Assembly: GCA_018713105.1 (NCBI GenBank)
Contig: DVFT01000012.1
Span: forward strand, 1 to 42,067
DNA length: 42,067 nucleotides
Source of the DNA: Candidatus Limivivens merdigallinarum
GTDB taxonomy: Bacteria; Bacillota; Clostridia; Lachnospirales; Lachnospiraceae
Reading direction: 5' to 3'
Positions within the stretch are counted from its first letter, which is position 1. The number at the start of each line of letters is the position of its first letter. Below the pieces are notes generated by a model. The model saw only the letters and a program-made list of their open reading frames with translations. It did no database searches and was not told the DNA's origin. The position numbers and the translations under genes are program-made. This document shows positions 25,415 through 31,811 of the stretch, piece by piece.

Positions 25415-25439
25415 ACCGCCTGGAATACTTCCAGGCGGT
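25415..25439 (-). terminator. Strong hairpin between DUF6110 and ATPase genes
   Basis: Perfect 11-base stem ACCGCCTGGAA-TAC-TTCCAGGCGGT. Only TTTCAC follows on the minus strand. It may be a partial terminator, or an RNA-stability element giving less ATPase than upstream proteins. Confidence 0.65.
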
Positions 25440-25450
25440 CTCCTTCCGGT

Positions 25451-25738
25451 TTATTCTGCATCCTCAGAAGCTTCCGTCTCCTTCTCTTCGTCATCCACTT
25501 CTTCCCTGCAAGCCTCTTCCCTGCGCTTTTCATTGATCTCTTCAGCCTCCGCCAAAATATCCTCTGCATTCTCCTGGATATTCGTCACTGTCGTCATCAC
25601 TGCCTCTTTCGCCCGCAGGCCAGCCGCTGCACAGTGCACATAAACCTTCTTGGCATCCTTGCTTCCAAGAATCTTCATGCCCGCCGTTCCAAAGAGAACA
25701 CCGCCTGCAAAAAGTCCGATTTTCTTTAAGTCAAACAT
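25451..25738 (-). CDS. DUF6110 family small membrane-associated protein
   Basis: 95 aa; ribosome site AAGGAGG. The N-terminus 'MFDLKKIGLFAGGVLFGTAGMKILGSKDAKKVYVHCAAAGLRAKEAVM' is a glycine-rich hydrophobic segment then an amphipathic helix with one Cys. It matches what I recall of DUF6110 proteins found beside P-type ATPases in Lachnospiraceae. The C-terminal 45 residues are a highly acidic coiled-coil-like tail. Biochemical function is unknown. It lies between a 26-aa membrane peptide and the ATPase, so it is probably an accessory of metal transport. Confidence 0.8.
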   Translation of the reverse strand: MFDLKKIGLFAGGVLFGTAGMKILGSKDAKKVYVHCAAAGLRAKEAVMTTVTNIQENAEDILAEAEEINEKRREEACREEVDDEEKETEASEDAE

Positions 25739-25753
25739 TTCGATTCCTCCTTG

Positions 25754-25834
25754 TCATTTATGTTTATATCCGGTGTAAAAAGTCATTGCCAGGCAAAACA
25801 ACATTGCCCAAGCCCAAAATCTATGCTTCTTCAT
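25754..25834 (-). CDS. 26-aa single-span membrane peptide
   Basis: The sequence is MKKHRFWAWAMLFCLAMTFY followed by TGYKHK. A basic N-terminus, one hydrophobic helix of ~18 residues rich in Trp/Phe with one Cys, and a basic C-terminus give it the look of a small transmembrane protein. AAGGAAG lies about 10 bases upstream of the ATG. It ends 15 bases before DUF6110 and has its own promoter at 25905-25877. The position, start signals and composition favour a real gene; function unknown, perhaps a subunit or regulator of the ATPase. Confidence 0.6.
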   Translation of the reverse strand: MKKHRFWAWAMLFCLAMTFYTGYKHK

Positions 25835-25876
25835 AGGTCTCACTTCCTTTTCTTGCCGTGATGTCTTTGATTTATC

Positions 25877-25905
25877 ATACTAATGTTTTCTCTGCCATTA
25901 GTCAA
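25877..25905 (-). promoter_or_regulatory. Internal promoter with TTAG/CTAA palindrome (small peptide-DUF6110-ATPase)
   Basis: TTGACT (25905-25900), a 17-base spacer and TAGTAT (25882-25877). Perfect 7-base arms ACTAATG (25879-25885) and CATTAGT (25896-25902) span the core promoter. The half-sites equal those of the mini-Fur promoter. Confidence 0.6.
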
Positions 25906-25917
25906 TCATAACCGTCC

Positions 25918-26298
25918 TTATTGAGAATTTTTCTCAACAACGCTCTTATATACCAGATAGCCAGCAGATTTTACGGCTTGCTTCAATTCTTCCAGGGGAA
26001 TGTCCTGCTTCATCCGAACCACTGCTTTTCCCTCCATCAGGTCTGCCGTTGCCCACACCCCCTCCAATTCGTTCAAAGCGTTTTCCACACGGTTTACACA
26101 GTTGCCGCAGGTCATGCCGTCGATATAGAGGATCTGCTTCACCGGATAGTGGGACGGATCCCGATCCTTCACCTTGTTCTTTTTCACCGACTTTCCTCCC
26201 GAGGCTCCGCAGCAGCCTGAGGACAATTTTTTGCAGTAACTCTTGATCCCGAAAATTGCAATCAAAAGAATCAAAATGCAGATAATCACTGTTGCCAT
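25918..26298 (-). CDS. Membrane-anchored HMA protein (FeoB-associated-like N-terminus plus HMA domain)
   Basis: 126 aa from 'MATVIICIL', with GAGGAAG just upstream; it overlaps the fur 3' end by 13 bases, suggesting coupling. Residues 1-18 are a TM helix, followed by a Cys/Gly segment 'SYCKKLSSGCCGASGG' like FeoB-associated Cys-rich membrane proteins. A basic linker leads to an HMA domain with the metal site 'GMTCGNCVNRVENAL' and the end 'AGYLVYKSV'. It would hold a metal ion (Cu+, Zn2+ or similar) at the membrane and pass it to the ATPase, whose own N-domain lacks CxxC (inference). Confidence 0.85.
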   Translation of the reverse strand: MATVIICILILLIAIFGIKSYCKKLSSGCCGASGGKSVKKNKVKDRDPSHYPVKQILYIDGMTCGNCVNRVENALNELEGVWATADLMEGKAVVRMKQDIPLEELKQAVKSAGYLVYKSVVEKNSQ

Positions 26299-26552
26299 AC
26301 TTCCTCTTCCTCCTTTTTCACCAGCATACATGCCTTTTCCCGGGTCAACACTCCCAGATCCTCCAGCATGTTCACCATCCGGTAGACCGTCGCCACCCCG
26401 ATCTTCGGATCCCGCTTCAAAGCTTCATAACAAATGTCCTTGCAGCTCCCCCATTGACCGTCAAAAATCACATCCAGAATAATTCTCCTCTGCTTCGTGA
26501 TACGGTTCCCATTTTCCCTTAATTTTTCGATCACCTGTTTTTTATTCCACAT
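26286..26552 (-). CDS. Mini-Fur: Fur-family winged helix without the metal-sensing domain
   Basis: 88 aa; AGGAG 7 bases upstream. The sequence matches the Fur DNA-binding domain ('KLRENGNRITKQRRIILDVIF', 'SCKDICYEALKRDPKIGVATVYRMVNMLEDLGVL'), including the ATVYR recognition helix. Normal Fur/Zur/PerR proteins have ~140-150 aa. Here the protein stops after 'KKEEEEVWQQ', without the C-terminal dimerisation domain and its His/Cys metal sites. The next gene starts inside its end, so the short form looks native rather than frameshifted. It heads the metal operon and probably represses it through the TTAG/CTAA palindromes. How it senses metal is unknown; the downstream HMA protein could be the sensor (speculative). 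Confidence 0.88.
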   Translation of the reverse strand: MWNKKQVIEKLRENGNRITKQRRIILDVIFDGQWGSCKDICYEALKRDPKIGVATVYRMVNMLEDLGVLTREKACMLVKKEEEEVWQQ

Positions 26553-26574
26553 CCGCCTTCTCCTTTGTGTCCAT

Positions 26575-26625
26575 GTTAGTTCCTTCTAACTATATAAGAT
26601 TAGCACTGACTAATTCACTTGTCAA
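26575..26625 (-). promoter_or_regulatory. Mini-fur promoter with two TTAG-N6-CTAA operators
   Basis: TTGACA (26625-26620), a 17-base spacer and TAATCT (26602-26597). Operator 1, ATTAG-N6-CTAAT (26599-26614), covers the -10 and spacer. Operator 2, GTTAG-N6-CTAAC (26575-26590), covers the transcript start. Their centres are 24 bases apart. Confidence 0.75.
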
Positions 26626-26665
26626 GAGAAAAACGCATGCGTAAATTTTCTGTAAACATGGAAGA

Positions 26666-26718
26666 AACAAAACGCCTCTGCAGGCTGCATATACACAATC
26701 CTGCAGAGGCGTTTTGTT
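26666..26718 (-). terminator. Intrinsic terminator after the PII gene
   Basis: Perfect 19-base arms AACAAAACGCCTCTGCAGG and its complement, with a 15-base loop and a T-rich tail on the minus strand. Confidence 0.92.
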
Positions 26719-26745
26719 CTCTATTTCTCTTTTTGTTTCTCTCTT

Positions 26746-27438
26746 CTATACGGTTATCTCGTCCTCTTCCAGCAGCCGGAGCCCTGCGGTACTGGTCACC
26801 GGCAGCGAGAACACGATCGCCTGGGCTTTGGTATTGATCCCTGCCTGGCTCATAATGGCTTTCATGATTCCGTGCTTTTTTTCCGTTTTGGTCACAATCA
26901 GAATCACTTCTTTTTCGGAGACCAGGGAGACTCCTAAGAATTTCTCCGCACGTTTCATTCCAACGCCTTTTGCATGGAGCATCGTCCCTCCTACCGCTCC
27001 GCTTTCTCTCGCCGCATCCATGACCATCTCATTATAGCCCTGGTTTGCGATCACAATGAGGACCTCGTGTGTCGTCTCCTTCAAAACTGACTCATCTCCT
27101 TTCTCAAAATTCTGATTTTCCGTCAGAAACAAAAGCTCCCGTTTCCCGCCGATGCTGCTTAACGGTACCGTAAAGACAATTCCGGTTCCGGGAACATCGA
27201 TCTTCAACTCCCGCTCAAGCCCTTTCTTCACATCTTTCCAGACAGAACCTGTGACGATACTGATCATCACCACTTTTTCCGCGCTCTCAAGGCCTAAGTA
27301 ATCCAGAACCTCGCTGTTTGCAGTTCCCCTTGCCAGTGCCAAGAAGCTGACCTCTATCCGATTTTTTTGATAAAACTCCAGGAAATCATCTCCGGATTTT
27401 CGGTTGACTACCGTCGCCATCAAATACACTTCACTCAT
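26746..27438 (-). CDS. Tandem PII-like signalling protein
   Basis: 230 aa from 'MSEVYLMATVV', where AAAGGGG is properly spaced; a Met two codons earlier is too close. Two PII-type ferredoxin folds lie in one chain. The first is residues ~1-105 ('VYLMATVVNRKSGDDFLEFYQKNRIEVSFLALARGTA'). The second starts near 120 ('EVLIVIANQGYNEMVMDAARESGAVGGTMLHAKGVG') and ends with 'VILIVTKTEKKHGIMKAIMSQAGI'. The second half keeps the GA-xGGT turn and a T-loop-like segment. PII proteins bind ATP/ADP or similar ligands and gate transporters. It lies 70 bases after the DUF1538 transporter gene, so it probably regulates that transporter. Ligand unknown. Confidence 0.82.
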   Translation of the reverse strand: MSEVYLMATVVNRKSGDDFLEFYQKNRIEVSFLALARGTANSEVLDYLGLESAEKVVMISIVTGSVWKDVKKGLERELKIDVPGTGIVFTVPLSSIGGKRELLFLTENQNFEKGDESVLKETTHEVLIVIANQGYNEMVMDAARESGAVGGTMLHAKGVGMKRAEKFLGVSLVSEKEVILIVTKTEKKHGIMKAIMSQAGINTKAQAIVFSLPVTSTAGLRLLEEDEITV

Positions 27439-27514
27439 ATGCATATCCCCTTTTACAAGTTCATGTAACTATGCAAAACCAATCTCGAACACAATCCTGA
27501 TCGGCCCTGAACAA

Positions 27515-29092
27515 TTACAAATCGATAATGGAGTCATCTTCATACATATCCAAACCGGGAACCGCTTCCGCAGTCTTCTCTCCCAGGGATTTCTTCTCCT
27601 GAAGCTTGAAGATCAGACCGATCACCTGAATGGTGATCAACGGCGTCATCGCCACCATCGCCACCACACCAAAAGCATCTGAAACGATATCTCCTCCCAC
27701 TGACATGCAGGCGCCAATCGCAAAGGGAAGCAAAAACGTCGCCGTCATCGGTCCGGATGCCACTCCGCCTGAGTCAAAGGCAATGGCTGTAAAAATCTTC
27801 GGCACAAAAAAGGATAAAAGGATCGCAACCCCATAACCAGGGATCAGCAGATACAAAATAGAACTTCCGGTCAATACCCGAAACATTGCCAGACCTACCG
27901 ACACTGCCACACTGATGGACAAGCCTGTCCGGATCAGTGAACCGGAAATCACCCCGTCCGTTACCTCCTCCACCTGTTTGGTCAGCACATGAACCGCCGG
28001 CTCCGCCATAACGATGAAATATCCGATTACCATACCGATGGGAATAATGATCCACCGATAGGGCAGCGAAGCAATGATCTGTCCCAGATAATTCCCTGCA
28101 GGCATGAAGCCCACGTTGACGCCGGTCAGAAACAGCACAAGCCCCAGATAGGTGTAGATGAGACCTACCAGTATTTTGATCAGGTTCTTCTTGGAAAGCT
28201 TCAGGAGGAAAACCTGAAAGATACCGAATGCCACAACGATGGGAAGCAGGGATCCCGCAATCTCAATCATGTATTCAGGCAACGCCTCCAGAAAGATCCG
28301 CCCCAGCTCTATGGAGTCTTCCACCTCTGTGATCGTTCCCAGAGCGTAATAGCCTCCGTCTGATTTGTAAATGATTCCAAGGATCAGTACGGCAAGGATC
28401 GGTCCGATGGAGCACAGCGCCACCAGCCCGAAGCTGTCATCCGCAGCGTGCTTGTCATTTCGGATCGAAGAAATACCGATCCCCAACGCCATGATGAACG
28501 GAACCGTCATCGGTCCGGTCGTCACGCCGCCGGAGTCAAATGCCACTGCCAGGAAACTTTTGGGTGTAAAAAAAGCGAGAAGAAATACGACCGCGTAAAA
28601 TACGACCAACATAGTGGGAAGGGAAATGCTGAACAAGATTCTGCAAAATGCCACCACCAGAAAGATACCGACCCCCACAGCCACTGCCAGAATAAGGACT
28701 ATGTTCGGCACAGAAGGAACCTGCTCCGCCAATACCTGCAGATCCGGTTCCGATATTGTGATAATGAAACCTAAAATGAAGCCCAGCACTCCCATTACCC
28801 AAAGCTTTTTGGATTTTGTCATGCTGCTTCCTACCTTTTCTCCCATGGGAGTCATGGACATCTCTGCTCCCATCGTAAATAAAACCATACCCATAACCAG
28901 CAAAACCGCACCGATGATAAATTCCAGCATAATCCCGGACGAAACCGGAGCTATGGTGAAACACAGCACCATCACAATCATGATGATCGGAAGTACGGAG
29001 CTCACCGCTTCTTTCAGCTTGTCTTTGAGCATCCGCGCAAGTTCCTCCTTGTGCTGGCTGGCTTCTCTCAAAAAAGTCTGTCTTCTATTCAC
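27515..29092 (-). CDS. DUF1538 membrane transporter
   Basis: 525 aa from a GTG with AGGAG upstream. A polytopic membrane protein with an internal duplication: each half carries the signature 'AFDSGGV(T/A)(T/S)GPMT' (near residues 185 and 435) and a 'SEPDLQVLAEQV' / 'AEPAVHVLTKQV' segment. This is the DUF1538 family, predicted to be a cation or small-ion transporter; the substrate is undefined. The C-terminus is a cytoplasmic acidic tail 'YEDDSIIDL'. The PII-like gene follows on the same strand, the usual arrangement for a PII-gated transporter. Confidence 0.85.
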   Translation of the reverse strand: MNRRQTFLREASQHKEELARMLKDKLKEAVSSVLPIIMIVMVLCFTIAPVSSGIMLEFIIGAVLLVMGMVLFTMGAEMSMTPMGEKVGSSMTKSKKLWVMGVLGFILGFIITISEPDLQVLAEQVPSVPNIVLILAVAVGVGIFLVVAFCRILFSISLPTMLVVFYAVVFLLAFFTPKSFLAVAFDSGGVTTGPMTVPFIMALGIGISSIRNDKHAADDSFGLVALCSIGPILAVLILGIIYKSDGGYYALGTITEVEDSIELGRIFLEALPEYMIEIAGSLLPIVVAFGIFQVFLLKLSKKNLIKILVGLIYTYLGLVLFLTGVNVGFMPAGNYLGQIIASLPYRWIIIPIGMVIGYFIVMAEPAVHVLTKQVEEVTDGVISGSLIRTGLSISVAVSVGLAMFRVLTGSSILYLLIPGYGVAILLSFFVPKIFTAIAFDSGGVASGPMTATFLLPFAIGACMSVGGDIVSDAFGVVAMVAMTPLITIQVIGLIFKLQEKKSLGEKTAEAVPGLDMYEDDSIIDL

Positions 29093-29151
29093 TCAACTCT
29101 CCTTTCTGTGTGTAATGATCCTGCTGCCGTTGTCCCAGATATAACAAAAAA

Positions 29152-29222
29152 AGCGGGTGATGGGAATCGAACCCACGTGTCCAGCTTGGAAGGCTGGTGT
29201 TCTACCATTGAACTACACCCGC
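29152..29222 (-). tRNA. tRNA-Gly (TCC anticodon)
   Basis: A 71-base cloverleaf. Acceptor stem GCGGGTG/CACCCGC with discriminator T; D-loop AGTTCAATGGTAGAA; anticodon loop CTTCCAA; T-arm GGGTTCGATTCCC. CCA is not encoded. A T7 run follows directly, then the DUF1538 gene. Confidence 0.97.
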
Positions 29223-29255
29223 ATAAAAAATATTATTCTGTTTTCAACACGATAG

Positions 29256-29293
29256 ATCATACCATAATAGGGGTTGAATTGTCAACCCCTATT
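29256..29293 (-). promoter_or_regulatory. tRNA-Gly promoter inside a long palindrome
   Basis: TTGACA (29285-29280), an 18-base spacer and TATGAT (29261-29256). A perfect 12-base stem, AATAGGGGTTGA / TCAACCCCTATT (29266-29293), contains the -35 box. It also lies 8 bases past the esterase stop, so it may end that transcript as well. Confidence 0.7.
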
Positions 29294-29301
29294 TACAATT
29301 T

Positions 29302-30114
29302 TTACATTCCCATCCAGACACGAAGCAGCTCCATCCAGATCTCACACTCCTTCTGTACGCCTCTGCCGTCAGCGCTCATCGTAAGCTTAGATGCCGTACC
29401 GAGACCATGGGGTCCTTTCTCAAAGAGATGGAACTCCACGGGGATTCCCTTTTCCCGAAGGGCTTTTGCGAACAGCAGGGAATTTTCCACCGGCACGGTC
29501 CCGTCCTCGAAGGTATGCCAGAGGAAGGTTCTGGGGGTATCCTGAGTCACCTGTTTCTCCAGGGAAAGTTTTTCGAGCAGCTGCTTGTCAGGATCATCTC
29601 CCAGAAGGTTCTCAAAGCTTCCCCGGTGTGCAAACATCCCTGAGGTGATGACCGGATAGCTCAGGATCAGCCCGTTGGGCTTCAGCATATCCGGCGAGGT
29701 GAGAAGCTTTCCTGCCAGGAAGGGCTGCTTCCAGAATACGCCAAGGCTTGCCGCCAAATGCCCTCCCGCTGAGGATCCCTGAATGTAGATCCGTTCCGGA
29801 TCTATGTACCACTCTGCTGCATGCTCCCGGATCAGCTTGATGGACGCTGCTGCCTGCAGAAGCGCTGTGGGATAGCGATGGGGAGCCACGCTGTAGCGGA
29901 GAACCGCGCAGTGGCAGCCTGTTGCCATCAGCTTCAGGGCAATCCCTTCCGCTTCCCGATCCGAGGTCATCTCATAGCCCCCGCCGGGACAGATGAGTAC
30001 CATGGGTCTTAACAGCCCGTCATAAAGCTCTCTGGAATTGTCCAAAAGATATAGAAAAAGTCCCGCTTCCGCACCGGATTCCGGCGCCTGTATTTTTATT
30101 TCTTCGCATCGCAT
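29302..30114 (-). CDS. Alpha/beta-hydrolase esterase (acetyl-esterase/BD-FAE-like)
   Basis: 270 aa from 'MRCEEIKIQAP', with GGAGG about 10 bases upstream; longer frames run into the DUF1622 gene. Oxyanion region 'MVLICPGGGYEMTSDREAEG', nucleophile serine in 'IQGSSAGGHLAASLG', probable acid in 'HTFEDGTVPVENSLLFAKALRE' and His in 'GPHGLG'. Such enzymes deacetylate xylan or other plant carbohydrates or hydrolyse small esters, usually in the cytoplasm; there is no signal peptide. The start overlaps the DUF1622 3' end by 19 bases, so the genes are co-transcribed. Confidence 0.88.
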   Translation of the reverse strand: MRCEEIKIQAPESGAEAGLFLYLLDNSRELYDGLLRPMVLICPGGGYEMTSDREAEGIALKLMATGCHCAVLRYSVAPHRYPTALLQAAASIKLIREHAAEWYIDPERIYIQGSSAGGHLAASLGVFWKQPFLAGKLLTSPDMLKPNGLILSYPVITSGMFAHRGSFENLLGDDPDKQLLEKLSLEKQVTQDTPRTFLWHTFEDGTVPVENSLLFAKALREKGIPVEFHLFEKGPHGLGTASKLTMSADGRGVQKECEIWMELLRVWMGM

Positions 30115-30464
30115 AGCTTCGTTTCCTCCGTTTCTCCGTCTCTTTCTTCCTGCTTGATCTCCCAGTGGATCAGAAACGTCAGGCTTGCCCTCAGCGCAAT
30201 GATCCCTGCCACCAGAAGGATCTCCTTCCACTCCCTCACCACCACGGTCCTCAAAATCTCGCTGCCCATCTTGAATTCCAATCCCATGGCAAGCCCCTTT
30301 GCCAGAAAAATTTTCGTCTCATGGGAACGATGGGTATATTTCCAAAAACTCCGGATGCCGCTGTAGATAATGACCACAACGCCGATAAATTCAAAAATTA
30401 CGATTGCCAGATTTGCTACATTTTCCAGGATTTGCTCCAGCATGCCGATCAGCTGCTCCATCAT
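30096..30464 (-). CDS. DUF1622 family membrane protein
   Basis: 122 aa with a good AAGGAG site; two adjacent Met codons. Three TM helices: residues ~10-35 ('LENVANLAIVIFEFIGVVVIIYSGI'), ~50-70 and ~82-100. The central 'FLAKGLAMGLEFKMGSEILRTVV' is the typical DUF1622 core. Function unknown. The reading overlaps the following esterase gene by 19 bases. A related copy of the ribosome-site region (CAGTTTTCTCCTACCGGAA on +) lies 40 bases upstream at 30502-30520. Confidence 0.85.
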   Translation of the reverse strand: MMEQLIGMLEQILENVANLAIVIFEFIGVVVIIYSGIRSFWKYTHRSHETKIFLAKGLAMGLEFKMGSEILRTVVVREWKEILLVAGIIALRASLTFLIHWEIKQEERDGETEETKLCDAKK

Positions 30465-30546
30465 GTTTCTCCTTCCGGAATGTCTTTCCTAAGTTTTCCG
30501 GCAGTTTTCTCCTACCGGAACATTTTTTTAACGGCAGTCTTTCCTC

Positions 30547-31107
30547 TCAGGTCAGCGATTCTGCCGAAATCACCATCTGTATTTCATTGTGGTAAGAACC
30601 ATCCTTTAGGCGGAATGCTCTAGGGATCCGTCCCGTCTCCACAAATCCCAGCTTTTCATACACATGCCTTGCCGTCAGATTCTCCTCATCCACTCCCAGT
30701 TCCACCTGCGTAAACCCAAGCTCCTTGGCATACTTGAGAATCTCCCTTGCCATAGCACTTCCAAGTCCCAGCCCCCATGCCTTCTTCTGGATGGAGATCC
30801 CAAAACTTCCCCGATGCCGGTACTTGTACTGCCCTCCCACAGGAGTCAGGCTTGTGACAGCGACCATCTCCCCGTCCAGCCATGCCGTGAGAAACAGCCT
30901 CCCCGCATCCTCCCGGAAATCCTCCAGGAATTCTTTCTCCTCTTCCACGGTCAGGTGGATCTCCTCCGGATATCTTACCAGAAAGTCCGTCTCCCCTGCC
31001 GTCTGTTTCATATGGAAAAGCACTGCCTCTGCATCCTCAGGCATCGGATTTTTCAGCACTGCCTTCCTTCCATCCTTCAAACTCAATTGCGTTTCTTCTA
31101 TTATCAT
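30547..31107 (-). CDS. GNAT-family N-acetyltransferase
   Basis: 186 aa. A GNAT fold with beta-strands 'LFLTAWLDGEMVAVTSL', a strand after 'HRGSFGISIQKKAWGLGLGSAMAREILKYA' containing the acetyl-CoA loop (G-L-G-x-G-S-A), then 'VELGVDEENLTARHVYEKLGFVETGRIPRAF'. It transfers an acyl group from acyl-CoA to an amine; the acceptor is unknown. It lies 18 bases after the LURP-one gene, probably in the same transcript. Confidence 0.9.
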   Translation of the reverse strand: MIIEETQLSLKDGRKAVLKNPMPEDAEAVLFHMKQTAGETDFLVRYPEEIHLTVEEEKEFLEDFREDAGRLFLTAWLDGEMVAVTSLTPVGGQYKYRHRGSFGISIQKKAWGLGLGSAMAREILKYAKELGFTQVELGVDEENLTARHVYEKLGFVETGRIPRAFRLKDGSYHNEIQMVISAESLT

Positions 31108-31125
31108 GCCGCTTTTCCCTCCGTT

Positions 31126-31599
31126 TTAATCCCCCTCACTGCAATTTGCCGCATCAATGGCCAGCACAAGGAGCAGCGCCGGAACCTCATCCTGGGGATC
31201 CTCAATGTCGATCACATAGGTATCTCCCCAGCTAAGCACCTCCTTGGAAATATGGATCATACTCCTGCACCCGGCGTAGACGTCGTAGTTCCATCCCAGA
31301 AAATCTCCCTCCACTCTCCAATCCAGGTAATCCACCTCATATTTCGGCCGAAAGAGCGTGAATTTCTTCTCGATCCTTCCCACCGTCTGCCCGTTTATCT
31401 CAATCTCAAACGCCGGAAGGAAGGCCAGCAGCTTCTCTTTCACCAGGCCGATCTCGTTATCATACCGGTCGTAGACGTGCAGCTGATGCCCTAGTGAGAA
31501 GAACTCCGCCTTCACAAAATAATTCGGTTCCCCGTTTTCATCGTATACGTCAAAGGTGTCCGTCCAGGAAAACACCCTCTGCTTGATCAATAATTTCAT
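31126..31599 (-). CDS. LURP-one-related / YxjI family protein
   Basis: 157 aa. A Tubby-C2-like beta-barrel: 'MKLLIKQRVFSWTDTFDVYDENGEPNYFVKAEFF', 'GHQLHVYDRYDNEIGLVKEKLLAFLPAFEIEINGQTVGRIEKKFTLFRPKYEVDYLDWRVEGDFLGWNYDVY'. The repeating 'D-xx-G-xxxG' hairpins are typical of the LURP-one-related family. Proposed roles are lipid binding or scramblase-like activity, but bacterial members are uncharacterised. A minisatellite-like tract lies directly upstream. Confidence 0.85.
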   Translation of the reverse strand: MKLLIKQRVFSWTDTFDVYDENGEPNYFVKAEFFSLGHQLHVYDRYDNEIGLVKEKLLAFLPAFEIEINGQTVGRIEKKFTLFRPKYEVDYLDWRVEGDFLGWNYDVYAGCRSMIHISKEVLSWGDTYVIDIEDPQDEVPALLLVLAIDAANCSEGD

Positions 31600-31626
31600 C
31601 GTTCTTTCCCATCCTTTCTCTCACGC

Positions 31627-31778
31627 TCTCTCTGCCCGGTTCTTCCCGGCAAGTGTTCTTCTGTTTTCTCTGCCGGGTTCCCCCAGCAGGCGTTTTTCCG
31701 CACTCTCTGACTGGTTTCCCCGCAAGCGTTCTTCTGCCTTCTCTGACTGGTTTCCATAACAGACGTTCTTCTGCTTTC
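31627..31778. repeat. Four degenerate ~36-base tandem repeats between genes
   Basis: Units start near 31627, 31668, 31703 and 31741, with a core CTCTGACTGGTTTCC then a GCGTTCTTCTG-like block. They fill most of the 212-base gap between the LURP-one and phosphatase genes. A minus-strand frame over them would encode repeats like 'RRTLAGKPVREC', but it overlaps both neighbours and has no start signals, so I treat it as a non-coding repeat. Confidence 0.6.
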
Positions 31779-31811
31779 CCGTCTGATTTCTTTTCAAACT
31801 CCTCTTCCGTC

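Noticed and set aside
25918-26552. Frameshifted full-length Fur
   Set aside because: The sequence downstream encodes the HMA protein in another frame, with its own start signals; no Fur C-domain remnant is seen in any frame.
30462-30520. Duplicated ribosome-site region before DUF1622
   Set aside because: 16 of 19 bases match between 30462-30480 and 30502-30520, but the upstream copy lacks a start codon; likely a small neutral duplication.
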